From contig CAKVBX010000008.1 in NCBI GenBank assembly GCA_934725685.1, forward strand, positions 1-53,737: a DNA stretch of 53,737 bases. The letters are read 5' to 3'. Each line of letters opens with the position of its first letter. Positions within the stretch are counted from its first letter, which is position 1. Origin of the DNA: an uncultured Bacilli bacterium (GTDB lineage Bacteria; Bacillota_I; Bacilli_A; RFN20; CAG-288). Below are positions 41,337-50,095 of this stretch, piece by piece. The notes below the pieces were generated by a model, which was not told the origin of the DNA, did not search any database, and saw only the letters and a list, made by a program, of their open reading frames with translations. The translations under genes and the position numbers were made by a program.

Positions 41337-41473
41337 TTTATGTACTCCATGATTTCTTCACTAATCCTGTTGGCAAGGAAGCGCTGATTGATAGAGGAAT
41401 TGATTGGTTTTGTTTGATTGCTGAAGAAAGAGAGCAGGATGCCTAATGCGACAACCGAAAGTGATTTTTTCAT
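41333..41473 (-). CDS. 46-residue secreted or membrane peptide
   Basis: A small protein beginning MKKSLSVVALGILLSFF, a signal-like or single-membrane segment, followed by about 28 polar residues. A strong AAGGAG lies eight bases before the ATG at 41473, better than any upstream start. Its stop overlaps the next ATG (ATGA). It heads the coupled cassette with two YcxB-like membrane proteins. It may be a small subunit or a signal peptide; nothing shows which. Confidence 0.65.
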   Translation of the reverse strand: MKKSLSVVALGILLSFFSNQTKPINSSINQRFLANRISEEIMEYIK

Positions 41474-41555
41474 AAAATGCTCCTTTATACATCTGCTGAA
41501 ATTTATGGATAATATACTCTGCCAAATTTTGAAAGTCAAGTGTTATCTAGTTAAC

Positions 41556-41625
41556 TGTAATTTTGCTTATTTGACGTACTAAGCTTAGCATCTGTTAGTT
41601 TCTTTCGCGGACATTTTCATTTCCG
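41556..41625 (-). repeat. Mobile-element remnant matching the one at 15.15 kb
   Basis: About 55 bases match the 3' end of the broken AT-hook ORF at 15147-15200, sharing CTTAGTACNTCAAAT after the stop and the GAAGAAAC-like stretch before it, at roughly 70% identity by eye. The coding frame is lost here. It shows two old copies of the same element in this window. Confidence 0.5.
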
Positions 41626-41859
41626 CTTTTCAGTATGAGATTTGTGGAAATTACGCACAGCATGTTTACTACAACTACTGTTAAAATGCTCACGCTAAAA
41701 TAAGAAAGACTTCTTTTTCTGTAAGTTTTATCCACCTTAGTTTCCTGATGATTAAGGTGACCAGAAGTATTACGTTCTCTGACTGAGATTTAGTAAGAAA
41801 CTGTGGACGTTGTGCTATGTGTTGTTTGCATGTTTCAGATGTTGGATAACTGAGAAAGA
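41626..41859. other. Gene-free stretch ahead of the rsmI terminator
   Basis: About 230 bases with several in-frame stops on both strands. The only structure seen is a 7-bp inverted repeat, CACCTTA (41733-41739) with TAAGGTG (41753-41759). It may hold further decayed element sequence. Confidence 0.4.
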
Positions 41860-41895
41860 AAAAAACAAAAAGCCGCCAGCGAAAGGGCAGGCGGC
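41860..41895 (-). terminator. Terminator of the dnaX-to-rsmI gene block
   Basis: GCCGCC and GGCGGC pair, with extra GC pairs inside, around a CTTTC-type loop. The minus strand continues with TTTTTGTTTTTTT. It begins 19 bases after the rsmI stop. Confidence 0.9.
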
Positions 41896-41914
41896 CGATT
41901 CTGTCGTTGTGATG

Positions 41915-42778
41915 CTATTTTTTTAGTGTCAGTGCCAGTGCGTAGACATCGCTTTTACGGAGTCCGTATTTTTCAGCGATTTCTTTCGATGCAGAAGAGA
42001 TGCTGTTTCCGTCTTTTAAGTAGGATTGAATGATTTTCTTTAGGTCTTTCTCCTCAAGCTTATTCTGGCCTTTTGTGGCACCTTTCACGATGATGACACA
42101 TTCTCCGCGTTCTTCGAGTTCCGTTTCGGTGAGTTCCTTTAACGTGCCATGAATAACCTCTTCGTGGACTTTGGTCAGCTCTCTCACTAAAGCGGCTTCC
42201 CGTTCTTCCGTGAAGACTTCTTTCATGAAAGATAGTGTCTTGACTATCCGCTTCGGAGATTCATAGAAGATCAGTGTCTCCTCTCTATCTTTGATTTTTT
42301 CGAGGAAGGATCGAATCTGTCCGACCTTGGTCGGAAGAAATCCGAAGAAGGAAAAGTCGGCACTGTCGATGCCGGACAAGACCAGAGCGGAGAGAGAGGC
42401 AGTTGCTCCCGGAAGGATGGTGAAAGGGACGCCTTCTTCCTGGCAGGCCTGAATGAGAATGGCACCAGGATCACTGATGCCGGGCATGCCGGCATCGGAA
42501 CAGTAGGCGAGCTTCTGATGGTTCTTTTTCACATCCGAAAGGATGCGTCTTGCCTCTTTGGCTTCTGTTTGTGCATAAAGAGAGACGTATTTCTTGTTCT
42601 TGATTCCGTAATAGGAAAGGAGCAAGGACGTATTCCTTGTATCTTCGCAGGCGATGATGTCGGCTTCTTTAAGATAGTTGAGGGCACGGAGAGTAATATC
42701 ATCCCTATTTCCGATTGGTGTGGTGACAAGAGCGACGAGGCAGTCGTTCTCGTTTTCGTAAGGCCTATTTCTTATCAT
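41915..42778 (-). CDS. rsmI: 16S rRNA 2'-O-ribose C1402 methyltransferase
   Basis: Methylates the 2'-OH of C1402 in 16S rRNA with S-adenosylmethionine. The 287-residue protein has the tetrapyrrole-methylase fold: LVTTPIGNRDDIT (about residues 17-29), ACEDTRNT, YCSDAGMPGISDPG (about 90-103), LPGATASLSALVLSG (about 119-133), and YESPKRI. The length equals that of Bacillus RsmI. It overlaps the end of ricT by 14 bases and closes the block. The order tmk-holB-ricT-rsmI is conserved in Bacillus. Confidence 0.97.
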   Translation of the reverse strand: MIRNRPYENENDCLVALVTTPIGNRDDITLRALNYLKEADIIACEDTRNTSLLLSYYGIKNKKYVSLYAQTEAKEARRILSDVKKNHQKLAYCSDAGMPGISDPGAILIQACQEEGVPFTILPGATASLSALVLSGIDSADFSFFGFLPTKVGQIRSFLEKIKDREETLIFYESPKRIVKTLSFMKEVFTEEREAALVRELTKVHEEVIHGTLKELTETELEERGECVIIVKGATKGQNKLEEKDLKKIIQSYLKDGNSISSASKEIAEKYGLRKSDVYALALTLKK

Positions 42779-43991
42779 GACTGGACTTCTTGATCGGTGT
42801 GATGTCGAGGATGGAGCTGTCGCTCAGTTCCGAAACGGGAATGAATCCGGAAGAGGAGGTAGACTTCGGTTTCTGGCTGAAGTTATGATTCTGATTTCCT
42901 TTTCTGTTTCCTCCGAAGGAGTGATTTTGATTTCCGCTGAAACTTCTGTTGCCGTTGTTGTTTCTGTTCTTATTGCTGTTCTGATTGTTCTTGTTGTTTC
43001 TGTTCTTATTGTTGTTCTGATTGTTTTTCTTCTCTTTGTTGAGGAGTTCTTCTTTTCTTCTCTCTTCGTTTTTCTTGATTTGGGCGATACGGTTGTTGGT
43101 ATCGGAAATGCCATGTCCGCTCAGGTCGACACCGGCGTTGACATCTTTGTTCAGGTTGAGAAGCTTGGCATCCTGTTTTGCCAAACCCTTCTTGACACGT
43201 TCATACTCTTCCTTCGTGAAGGATTCGTAGTTGTCTCCGTTGTAAGTGGTGATGGTATCTGTCAGAAGATTAAGACCGGTGACTTCATACTGTTTGTTCA
43301 GATAGGAGAACTTCTCTCCAATCTTCGGATAGAGCGGCCTCATCTTGCTGTAGGCTTCGTCTTCATATTTCAGACAGCACATCAGTTTTCCGCACTGACC
43401 GGAAAGCTTCGGAATGTTGATGGCGAGAAGCTGGTTCTTGGCCATGGCAATGGAAATGCCGTCGAAGGAGGTGAGGAAGGTCGAACAGCAGAGCGGAAGA
43501 CCGCAGGGACCAATGCCGCCGACAATGCGGGCCTGGTCTCTCGGACCAATCTGACGGAGTTCGATTTTCATGCGGAACATGCCGTTGAGAATCTTGACGA
43601 GTTCACGGAAATCGACTCTCGACTCCGAGGTGAAGGTGATGAGAGCCTTGTCATCATCGACATCGAGGTAGGTCTTGAGAATCTTCATGTTGAGTTTTAG
43701 CTGATCAGCCTGTTTCTGTGTCGCCTTGGAAATCTGCTTTCCTTTTTCTTCTGCGGACTTGGCAAAAGAGCAGTCCGAAAAAGTGGCGATGCGTTCAATC
43801 GTCGGGAAAAGGCTGTTGAAGTCCTTTTTCTTTTGGTCTTCTTCCGTCGCGGCACGTTCTCTGACAATGGTGCCGACAAAGGTGCCGTGCGGCGTCTTCA
43901 CGACGACGCTGTCACCGACACTGATGTCTTTCTCCGTTCTGTAATACGTCATTCCCATGAAATCAAATGGGATTCCAATCAATGTGATCAT
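42765..43991 (-). CDS. ricT: PSP1-domain protein RicT/YaaT with a long Asn-rich tail
   Basis: Relative of Bacillus RicT (YaaT), part of the RicAFT complex that binds Fe-S clusters and steers RNase Y. The PSP1 core covers about residues 1-270. It includes the conserved IGPRDQARIVGGIGPCGLPL and the Cys set in CCSTF and CGKLMCCLKYE, which fits cluster binding. Residues from about 300 to 408 are a low-complexity tail of Asn, Lys, Arg and Gln (NNQNNNKNRNNKNNQN), absent from the Bacillus protein. The ricA and ricF partners were not found in this window. It starts two bases after the holB stop. Confidence 0.93.
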   Translation of the reverse strand: MITLIGIPFDFMGMTYYRTEKDISVGDSVVVKTPHGTFVGTIVRERAATEEDQKKKDFNSLFPTIERIATFSDCSFAKSAEEKGKQISKATQKQADQLKLNMKILKTYLDVDDDKALITFTSESRVDFRELVKILNGMFRMKIELRQIGPRDQARIVGGIGPCGLPLCCSTFLTSFDGISIAMAKNQLLAINIPKLSGQCGKLMCCLKYEDEAYSKMRPLYPKIGEKFSYLNKQYEVTGLNLLTDTITTYNGDNYESFTKEEYERVKKGLAKQDAKLLNLNKDVNAGVDLSGHGISDTNNRIAQIKKNEERRKEELLNKEKKNNQNNNKNRNNKNNQNSNKNRNNNGNRSFSGNQNHSFGGNRKGNQNHNFSQKPKSTSSSGFIPVSELSDSSILDITPIKKSSHDKK

Positions 43992-43993
43992 GC

Positions 43994-45004
43994 TTATTTC
44001 TCCTCATCTAAGGCTTTCAAGAGCCTTGCGGCCAGCAAAGTCGGGGTGTAGTTGACATGCTGATAGGCGAGAGCCTCTTTGACGACGTCATCGGCTCTTT
44101 TTATCCGTGCTTTGTCTTTTCTCAGTTTAGAAATGACATCTCTAAAAGGATTATTCTCTTCTTCGTCTCCTGTCAGACAGGATGCGAAGACTTCGTGCAG
44201 AATCAAATACATCCAATTATAACACGTTGCCCCTTTTTTCTTGCTTGTCTCCAGCAAAAGAGTGAAGCTTGCCTGAAGGCGGGAGGCGACGAGGTCGTTC
44301 AGGAAACTTTCGGCAATCTGATACCCGTCTAAGAAGGAATGGTCTTCCGCCAGTGTTTTCCGAACGCTTTCGTAGGAGGAAAAGTAATGGGAAAGGAAAT
44401 AGGCCTGTCCTTCCGAAAGGGATATCATTTCTTCTTTTTTCTTTTTCTCTCCAGTGAGTGTGATTCCTTTGGACACAAGTTCGCTCTGGAGGCTATCGAC
44501 ATCCAAGGAATCGATGCGGACCAAGACACTTCTTGACAGGATGGTCTTGAGCACTTTGTCCGGATTGTAGGAAGTCAGGATGGCGACCTGCCCTTCTCTC
44601 GGTTCTTCCAGGAACTTCAGAATGGTATTGGCAGCTTTTTCCGTGATGTTTTCTATCCGGTGAATGACATAGCAGAGGCGGTGTCCTTTTTCGAAAGCGG
44701 ATTCGGAAAAGCGGTCCTGCAGGTTTTGAATGTCCTCTTTCTTAATTCTTGTCGTCTCTCCATCAATCAGGACGAAGTCCGGATGGATTCCTTTTTCGAA
44801 CCGGTTGCAGCTATCGCATTCATCACAGGCGAGCAGATCTCTTTCACAGCCTAAGGACTTTGCTAGGAAAAGGGCTGTTTCCTTCAACGGAGCATTTCTT
44901 TCTCCATAGAGAAGATAGGCAGACGAAAGACGTCCAGTCTTTCTGGAATTGACGAAGAGCTTGGCAGCCTTTTCTTCTTTCTGGAGAAAGATTTCTTTGT
45001 TCAT
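43994..45004 (-). CDS. holB: DNA polymerase III delta' subunit
   Basis: Clamp-loader subunit that, with DnaX and delta, opens the sliding clamp. The 336-residue protein has the RFC/AAA+ fold without a working P-loop (GERNAPLKETALFLAK), a zinc module (CDECDSC near residue 41), and LKFLEEPREGQ with SYNPDKVLKTILSRS as sensor 1 region. This combination is typical of delta'. Its ATG overlaps the tmk stop (ATGA), as in Bacillus-type order, where yaaQ and yaaR normally intervene but are missing here. Confidence 0.93.
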   Translation of the reverse strand: MNKEIFLQKEEKAAKLFVNSRKTGRLSSAYLLYGERNAPLKETALFLAKSLGCERDLLACDECDSCNRFEKGIHPDFVLIDGETTRIKKEDIQNLQDRFSESAFEKGHRLCYVIHRIENITEKAANTILKFLEEPREGQVAILTSYNPDKVLKTILSRSVLVRIDSLDVDSLQSELVSKGITLTGEKKKKEEMISLSEGQAYFLSHYFSSYESVRKTLAEDHSFLDGYQIAESFLNDLVASRLQASFTLLLETSKKKGATCYNWMYLILHEVFASCLTGDEEENNPFRDVISKLRKDKARIKRADDVVKEALAYQHVNYTPTLLAARLLKALDEEK

Positions 45005-45642
45005 TCTGCTTCTTTTTCCTTCAGTTTCTTAAGAATGTCTTCGACGATTTCGTCAGCGATGACATCGGGAGATGGTTTTGCGTCGATTTTGATAATGCGG
45101 TCTTTGAAGCGTTCGTTGACAATTTGATAACCTTCATAGACTTTTTCGTGGAAACTGAACGCCTCATCGTCGAGACGATCAGAACCTCTCGTTCTTTCCT
45201 TCATTCTCTTCATTCCCTCTTCCGGAGAAAGATCGAGGAAGAAGGTGAGGTCGGGATAGACATTGTCGATTGCGAAAGCATTGATGGAAAGGACTTCGTC
45301 GATTCCGATGCCTCTAGCATATCCCTGATAGGCGAGGGAGGAATCGATATAGCGGTCAGAAATGACGATCTTTCCTTCTTTTAACGCAGGGAGGACGATT
45401 TCCACAAGGTGCTGTCTTCTGCTTGCGGCATAAAGGAGCGCTTCGGTTCTCGCATCTTCTTCGACGTTCCGTTTATCCAGAATGATGTTCCGGATATCTT
45501 CTGCAATTCTGCTTCCTCCCGGTTCCCTTGTGACAAGTGGATGGATTCCTTTTTCTTCTAACCGTCTGAGGACATTGCTGAGTGCGGTGGTCTTTCCACA
45601 TCCGTCACAGCCTTCAAACGAGATAAATAATCCTTTATTCAT
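45001..45642 (-). CDS. tmk: Thymidylate kinase
   Basis: Phosphorylates dTMP to dTDP with ATP for DNA synthesis. The 213-residue enzyme has the P-loop FEGCDGCGKTT (about residues 7-17), the dTMP-binding TREPGGSRIAEDIR (about 38-51), DRYIDSSLAYQG (about 96-107) and the lid near MKRMKERTRGSDR. All key residues are in place. It overlaps recR by eight bases and holB by four, so it is translated within a coupled run. Confidence 0.97.
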   Translation of the reverse strand: MNKGLFISFEGCDGCGKTTALSNVLRRLEEKGIHPLVTREPGGSRIAEDIRNIILDKRNVEEDARTEALLYAASRRQHLVEIVLPALKEGKIVISDRYIDSSLAYQGYARGIGIDEVLSINAFAIDNVYPDLTFFLDLSPEEGMKRMKERTRGSDRLDDEAFSFHEKVYEGYQIVNERFKDRIIKIDAKPSPDVIADEIVEDILKKLKEKEAE

Positions 45643-46255
45643 CGTGGTGTTCTCCTTCTTTGATGGCGATTCTTCCCTTCAGGGAAGAGGTGATAGTAAG
45701 ACTGTCGAGATATTCGAGATTGGTGCCGATCGGGATACCATTGGCAAGTTTCGTAATCCGGATTTCCGAACTGCTTTTATAAAGGTTTGCAATATAAGAA
45801 GCGGTTGTCTCTCCCTCCAAGTCCGTAGGAAGGGCGAGAATGATTTCTTTCACCTGATTCTCTTCAATCCGATGCTTCAGTTCTGGGATGCCGATGATTT
45901 CCGGAGTCCGGTTTTTCAGCGGGGAGAGTGTTCCCTTCAGCGTGAAATAACTTCCGTGGTATCCGTCTGTCTTTTCTATGGTGAAGATATCCTTGCTGTC
46001 GGCGATGACAAGAAGTGTGTGAGTATCTCTTGTCGTATCGGAACAGATCGGACAGACATCGTCAAAGAACGTCCCACAGTAAGGACAGCGCCTGACATTG
46101 TCTTTGGCATCGCTGAGAGCACGGATAAAAGTCTCCTTGTCTTCTTCGGATAGGGAAAGCGTCGCATAGGCGAGGCGTTCTGCCGTACGGTAACCGATAC
46201 CGGGAAGCTTTTTGTAAGAGTCGATGAGGTCAGTGATGGTTTTAATTGTCTGCAT
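45635..46255 (-). CDS. recR: Recombination mediator RecR
   Basis: Helps load RecA at gaps, with RecO and RecF. The 206-residue protein has the helix-hairpin-helix KLPGIGYRTAERLAY (about residues 15-29), a Cys4 zinc finger (CPYCGTFFDDVCPIC, about 60-74) and the Toprim domain (LLVIADSKDIFTIEK). The start at 46255 gives the standard length; a longer frame reads into ybaB. It overlaps ybaB by 14 bases, keeping the dnaX-ybaB-recR order found in most bacteria. Confidence 0.97.
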   Translation of the reverse strand: MQTIKTITDLIDSYKKLPGIGYRTAERLAYATLSLSEEDKETFIRALSDAKDNVRRCPYCGTFFDDVCPICSDTTRDTHTLLVIADSKDIFTIEKTDGYHGSYFTLKGTLSPLKNRTPEIIGIPELKHRIEENQVKEIILALPTDLEGETTASYIANLYKSSSEIRITKLANGIPIGTNLEYLDSLTITSSLKGRIAIKEGEHHDE

Positions 46256-46592
46256 TGTTGAGCATGGAGTCCTTCTGCATCCGTTCAATATCCCCCTGCA
46301 GTTCCCGCTGCAGATTGTCCTGGTCCTGGCGGATGGCATTGTTGAGGTTGCCGAGAAGAGTCAGGAAGGCTTTTTCAATTTGTCCTTTTCCGGCTGTCTC
46401 ATAGAAACCCTGGTCGATATGGATATCGAAAACCGTGTGGTCTCCCTTCATCTTGATGAAAATTCCCTGGTATTTTCCCTGATACTCTTTTTGTTGGAGC
46501 TCGTTGTTTTTGTCTTGGAATTCTCTTGCTTTGGTCTGAAGCATCAGAAGGTCGAGCGCCTGCTTGTTCTTCTTCATGTTTTCGTCATCCAT
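46242..46592 (-). CDS. ybaB: YbaB/EbfC nucleoid-associated protein
   Basis: A 116-residue DNA-binding protein of the YbaB family, which forms small dimers on DNA. It shows a long N-terminal helix rich in Lys/Gln (ALDLLMLQTKAREFQDK), a central beta region with VFDIHIDQGFYE, and a C-terminal helix (LLGNLNNAIRQDQDNL). AAGGAGG lies ten bases before the chosen ATG at 46592, inside the end of dnaX. Sequence agreement is modest but the position between dnaX and recR is diagnostic. Confidence 0.88.
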   Translation of the reverse strand: MDDENMKKNKQALDLLMLQTKAREFQDKNNELQQKEYQGKYQGIFIKMKGDHTVFDIHIDQGFYETAGKGQIEKAFLTLLGNLNNAIRQDQDNLQRELQGDIERMQKDSMLNNADN

Positions 46593-46596
46593 AAGT

Positions 46597-48258
46597 TCAG
46601 TCCTCCTTGTCGTTGAACAGCGATTGGGCGAATTCGGTGGAAGCGTTGACGTTCTTCCGGATTCCGAAATCGATATTGAGATGGTCATCTTTCGGCGGTA
46701 TTTTCTTCTTGAAGTCGTCATAGGCGACCATGAGTTCCTCTTCTGTGATAGGGAGGACGTTGATTGGTTTTCCGAAGCAGTTGTCCGTGATGGTCAGCAG
46801 GGTGTTCTGCACATTCTTTCTATTGAGTTTTGCGATTTCCATCGGGAAAGAATTGGTGACAATGAGGATGTTCTCTCCGAAGATTTTCGGTTTGCATCCA
46901 TAGAGTGCCTTCGCTTCGAAGGAATGCTCTCCGAGGAACTCGTTCTCTAGGTTGTTCCAGAGACTGATGATTCTTGTTCTTTCCGCCTTATCGAAGTGAT
47001 ACATGATGTAGAGGATATCGTCCTTGGTATAGGAAATGACATCCTTGCTGACTTCGATATCTTTCGGGTCCGTGACAAAGGCTTTGCTTTCCCGTGTCGA
47101 TTTGATCTCGATGGCCTTTCCTTTGTTTTCTTCTTCCTTCTCTTCCGGCTTTGCACTGGACGTGGCGACAGGTGCTACTGCAATGACTGGCTTCGGAGAC
47201 ATCATGGTGATGAGTGCAAGCTCAAACTGGGTATAGACATCATCGCTCAGCCGATTGTCCCGGATGTTCTGCATCAGCGTATCGATATCGTATCGGCATT
47301 CCTCTATGCTGAGATGTATTTTTCTGACTTCCTCTTCCTTGAGGAACTCAAGGAGGGATTTATCCTTGGTGATGGCATAGATCAGGTGATCTTTGTAGAT
47401 ATGAAGAAGGTCGTTACGGAACCTGCGGATATCGAGACCTTGGTGGTAACGTTCCTTCACTTTCTTCAGGACTTCCTCCGCTTTGTTCTTGGAAATCTCG
47501 TTGATGATTTCGATTTCCTCATCCAGGGAGAGGAGGCCGAGAAGGTCGTTGACATCCTTTTCCCGGACATTGTCTCCGCAATAGGAGACAACTTTGTCTA
47601 AGAGGGATAAGGAATCACGGACACCGCCGTCGCTGAGAGAAGAGAGAAGGCGGAGTGCGTCCTCTTCATAGGTGATATGTTCGTTGTCTAAGACTCTCTT
47701 CATGTTCTTGATGAGGTCCTCATCCCGGACTTTAGAGAAATCGAACCGCTGGACACGGGAGAGAATGGTAGGAAGGACTTTCTGAGGGTCGGTGGTTGCG
47801 AGAATGAAGATGACAAAGCTCGGCGGTTCCTCGATGGTCTTCAGCAGGGCGTTGAAGGCGGAGTCGGACATGTTGTGGACTTCATCGATGATATAGACTT
47901 TATAACGGGAGAGAAGTGGTTGATAGGAAACACTTTCGATCAGCTGTCTCACCGAGTCGACGGTGGAGTTACTGGCGGCATCGATTTCGATGACATCCGG
48001 ATGCTGACCATGCATGATTTTTTCACAGGAATCGCAGTGATTGCACTGGTGTCCAACGCCTTCCTTGCAGTCGAGCGCTTTGGCAAAGAGACGCGCCATC
48101 GTTGTCTTTCCCGTTCCTCTTGGACCACAGAAAAGATAGGCGTGAGCAATCTTGTCTTCCTTGATGGCGTTCTTGAGTGTGGTTACGATCGCCTGCTGAC
48201 CGACGACTTCCTCAAAAGTCTGAGGGCGATATTTGTTATAAAATGCTTGATATGCCAT
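46597..48258 (-). CDS. dnaX: DNA polymerase III gamma/tau subunit
   Basis: ATPase motor of the clamp loader. The 553-residue protein has the P-loop FCGPRGTGKTTMARL (about residues 44-58), a zinc module (C-x8-C-x2-C-x2-C, about 65-80), Walker B VYIIDEVHNMS, LKTIEEPPSFV and the sensor RVQRFDFSK. Domain III (about 220-360) follows, and then a tau-like C-terminal part with an acidic/Lys linker (EEKEEENKGK). The tail is long enough for a full tau; no obvious slippery run for a gamma product was seen. AGAGG precedes the ATG. It heads the block down to rsmI. In Bacillus it follows the SRP RNA gene, from which it is here separated by about 5 kb. Confidence 0.97.
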   Translation of the reverse strand: MAYQAFYNKYRPQTFEEVVGQQAIVTTLKNAIKEDKIAHAYLFCGPRGTGKTTMARLFAKALDCKEGVGHQCNHCDSCEKIMHGQHPDVIEIDAASNSTVDSVRQLIESVSYQPLLSRYKVYIIDEVHNMSDSAFNALLKTIEEPPSFVIFILATTDPQKVLPTILSRVQRFDFSKVRDEDLIKNMKRVLDNEHITYEEDALRLLSSLSDGGVRDSLSLLDKVVSYCGDNVREKDVNDLLGLLSLDEEIEIINEISKNKAEEVLKKVKERYHQGLDIRRFRNDLLHIYKDHLIYAITKDKSLLEFLKEEEVRKIHLSIEECRYDIDTLMQNIRDNRLSDDVYTQFELALITMMSPKPVIAVAPVATSSAKPEEKEEENKGKAIEIKSTRESKAFVTDPKDIEVSKDVISYTKDDILYIMYHFDKAERTRIISLWNNLENEFLGEHSFEAKALYGCKPKIFGENILIVTNSFPMEIAKLNRKNVQNTLLTITDNCFGKPINVLPITEEELMVAYDDFKKKIPPKDDHLNIDFGIRKNVNASTEFAQSLFNDKED

Positions 48259-48287
48259 AGGTTACCTCTGTCACTTCCATGGTTTTT

Positions 48288-48316
48288 ATTATAACCGAGA
48301 CGGGAGACTCATTAAA
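48288..48316 (-). promoter_or_regulatory. Probable promoter of the dnaX block
   Basis: Minus-strand TTTAAT and a perfect TATAAT are 17 bp apart, about 30 bases before the dnaX ATG. The next 230 bases to the right, as far as 48543, hold no gene that I can support. Confidence 0.45.
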
Positions 48317-48543
48317 GTAATTAGGTTATAAATATAAGTTTATATGGGATTCTTTTTTCGCTTTGTCAGGGCACCAGGATTCAATACCTCCCAATTAAAA
48401 TTATGATTCATGCGTCTATGCAAGAAAAGCAATATTGTTTCTGAACAGATAAGAAGAATGGCATGTCCAAAGAATATCGTTTTGCTTATTATGAAACATG
48501 AAAATATAACCATGATAGGATGCGTGCGAAAATTGTGTCGGAA

Positions 48544-49817
48544 TTACAAATTGAGATTGTCAGGCTTTAACAGAAAATCGAAGATATCCATAAACAGAAC
48601 GCCATCGTCATTGTAGTATGTAGGCGACATATCTCTCCTGATCACTATTTTTCTGAACGAATCATCGATTCTGGTAAATGGTCTTGTCTCCTGAGAAAAC
48701 TTCTCTTCGTTCGGCAAAGAATACGTAGACTGAATATAATAGTGTTTGCTACCTTGGCTACAGCCGGAATCGACATCCGATTGCTTCCAGATTCCTTGTT
48801 TCTTTGTGATGACAACGCCGACGTCAACGGAATAGCCTCGTAACCGAAGTTCGTTTAAATAATGTTTTCCATTGAGTGGGGCTGTTCAAACTGTCTAAAG
48901 TTTATCCATGCGTTTCTAAATCCCAAATCTGGAAAATAATATTTTAGCAACGTATTGATATGCGCTTTGCCATTAATGTCGTATCTTGTAGGTTATTCAA
49001 CCAAGAAACAATCTGAAAAGTAATCTAAATATTTTTATTGTTTCCGAGGTTATATTCGATTCTTTTACCGAATGAAACGTATTTTTCAACTTCTCTGGAT
49101 TCGTGAATGAACCGATGGACGAGGAAGGAATGTTGAGCAAATCTTCTAGATTGGCCTTGTTTCTGACTTTATGTCGAACTTCGATATCCGGCAAATAAAT
49201 TTCGACAAACAAGCGTTTCAGCAAGGATGCTTTGTTTTCTGCCCCTTCAAGCACGACCATAGGAATACCGCCATAAAGCATATATTCCGTAAGTCAATCA
49301 TATTTATCACCCTTATATGTGGACATAAACTCCGCAAAACTTAGAGGTTGCATATGAATTTCGTCCCCGCGCCGGAAAACTCGGTGATAATGTCTTTTGA
49401 CAGGAATTTTGCGTTACTGCCAGTCACGTAAACATCGACGTTATTCATGTACAAATAGCTGTTCAATATAAATTCAAAGCAGTCAAGGAGTTGGACTTCG
49501 TCAAGCAAGAGATAATAGGAGCTATTGTCCATCATCCTGTTTTGAATGTACGTAATAAACTTATTGGGATCGACTTTACGATTTTTTCAAGTGTAACAAT
49601 ATTTTCGCCTATCATGTTTAAATCCACACTCGAATCGAATGCGAATTTAATGATATGATCTTCATCTAAGCCCATTTTTTCTAGATATTCGTAAAATAGT
49701 GTATTCAACAAGTAAGATTTCCAACACCTGCGAATGCCAGCAATTCCCTTTATGAGTCCGTTCTATTTTCTTTTTATGAGTTGGATCAGATATAAATTAC
49801 GGTTGATTTTTATGCAT
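48544..49817 (-). pseudogene. Decayed AAA_14/DUF4143 ATPase gene
   Basis: On the minus strand pieces in different frames give a familiar protein in order. First comes a P-loop region GIAGIRRCGKSYLLNT, here with stops in the starting frame, then YEYLEKMGLDEDHIIKFAFD. An intact stretch at 49535-49341 follows with Walker B LLLDEVQ and DVYVTGSNAKFLS. Next is YGGIPMVVLEGAENKASLL (49281-48997), and a C-terminal nuclease-like part with YYIQSTYSLPNEEK and YNDDGVLFMDIFDFLL, ending at 48544. Several frameshifts and stops separate the pieces. Such ATPases are common mobile, toxin-like or orphan genes of Bacillota and are often found decayed. It probably inserted between dnaX and its former upstream neighbours. 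Confidence 0.85.
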
Positions 49818-49891
49818 TATTCCTTTCTGGAATAGATTTTTGCCCCTTGGGGCAGTTTTCTATTCTAGTTTAGGTGATATGTAAAAAATAA

Positions 49892-50080
49892 GAACGTAAC
49901 GGCTCAAAATCCGAAAAAATCACATATGTTTTCGATAAGGAAACAATCATCCGTTTGATTAGGTCAACTGCTTGTCAAGAAAATATAAACGCCGTTTTAT
50001 TGAAATCGGAGAATTTAACTGCTTTCAACTACAAAAACGATGTTCGTGCAAGATTTAACAAACATAGGATTCTATCTTGA
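49892..50080 (+). pseudogene. Orphan C-terminal gene fragment
   Basis: An open frame of 62 codons without a start codon, following an in-frame TAA. It reads SEKITYVFDKETIIRLIR and ends with NYKNDVRARFNKHRILS before TGA. The amino-acid pattern looks like real coding sequence but I do not recognise the family. It is most simply the tail of a gene whose front was lost, beside the decayed ATPase. Confidence 0.4.
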
Positions 50081-50095
50081 AGTATAATTGACGCG

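Noticed and set aside
42900..43030. Repetitive A/T-rich stretch that could be taken for a CRISPR or tandem DNA repeat
   Set aside because: It is the low-complexity Asn/Lys coding tail of ricT, with no regular repeat-spacer pattern.
48410..48616. A 68-codon plus-strand frame downstream of the decayed ATPase
   Set aside because: It has no ribosome site, a basic random-looking composition, and overlaps the 3' end of the pseudogene on the other strand.
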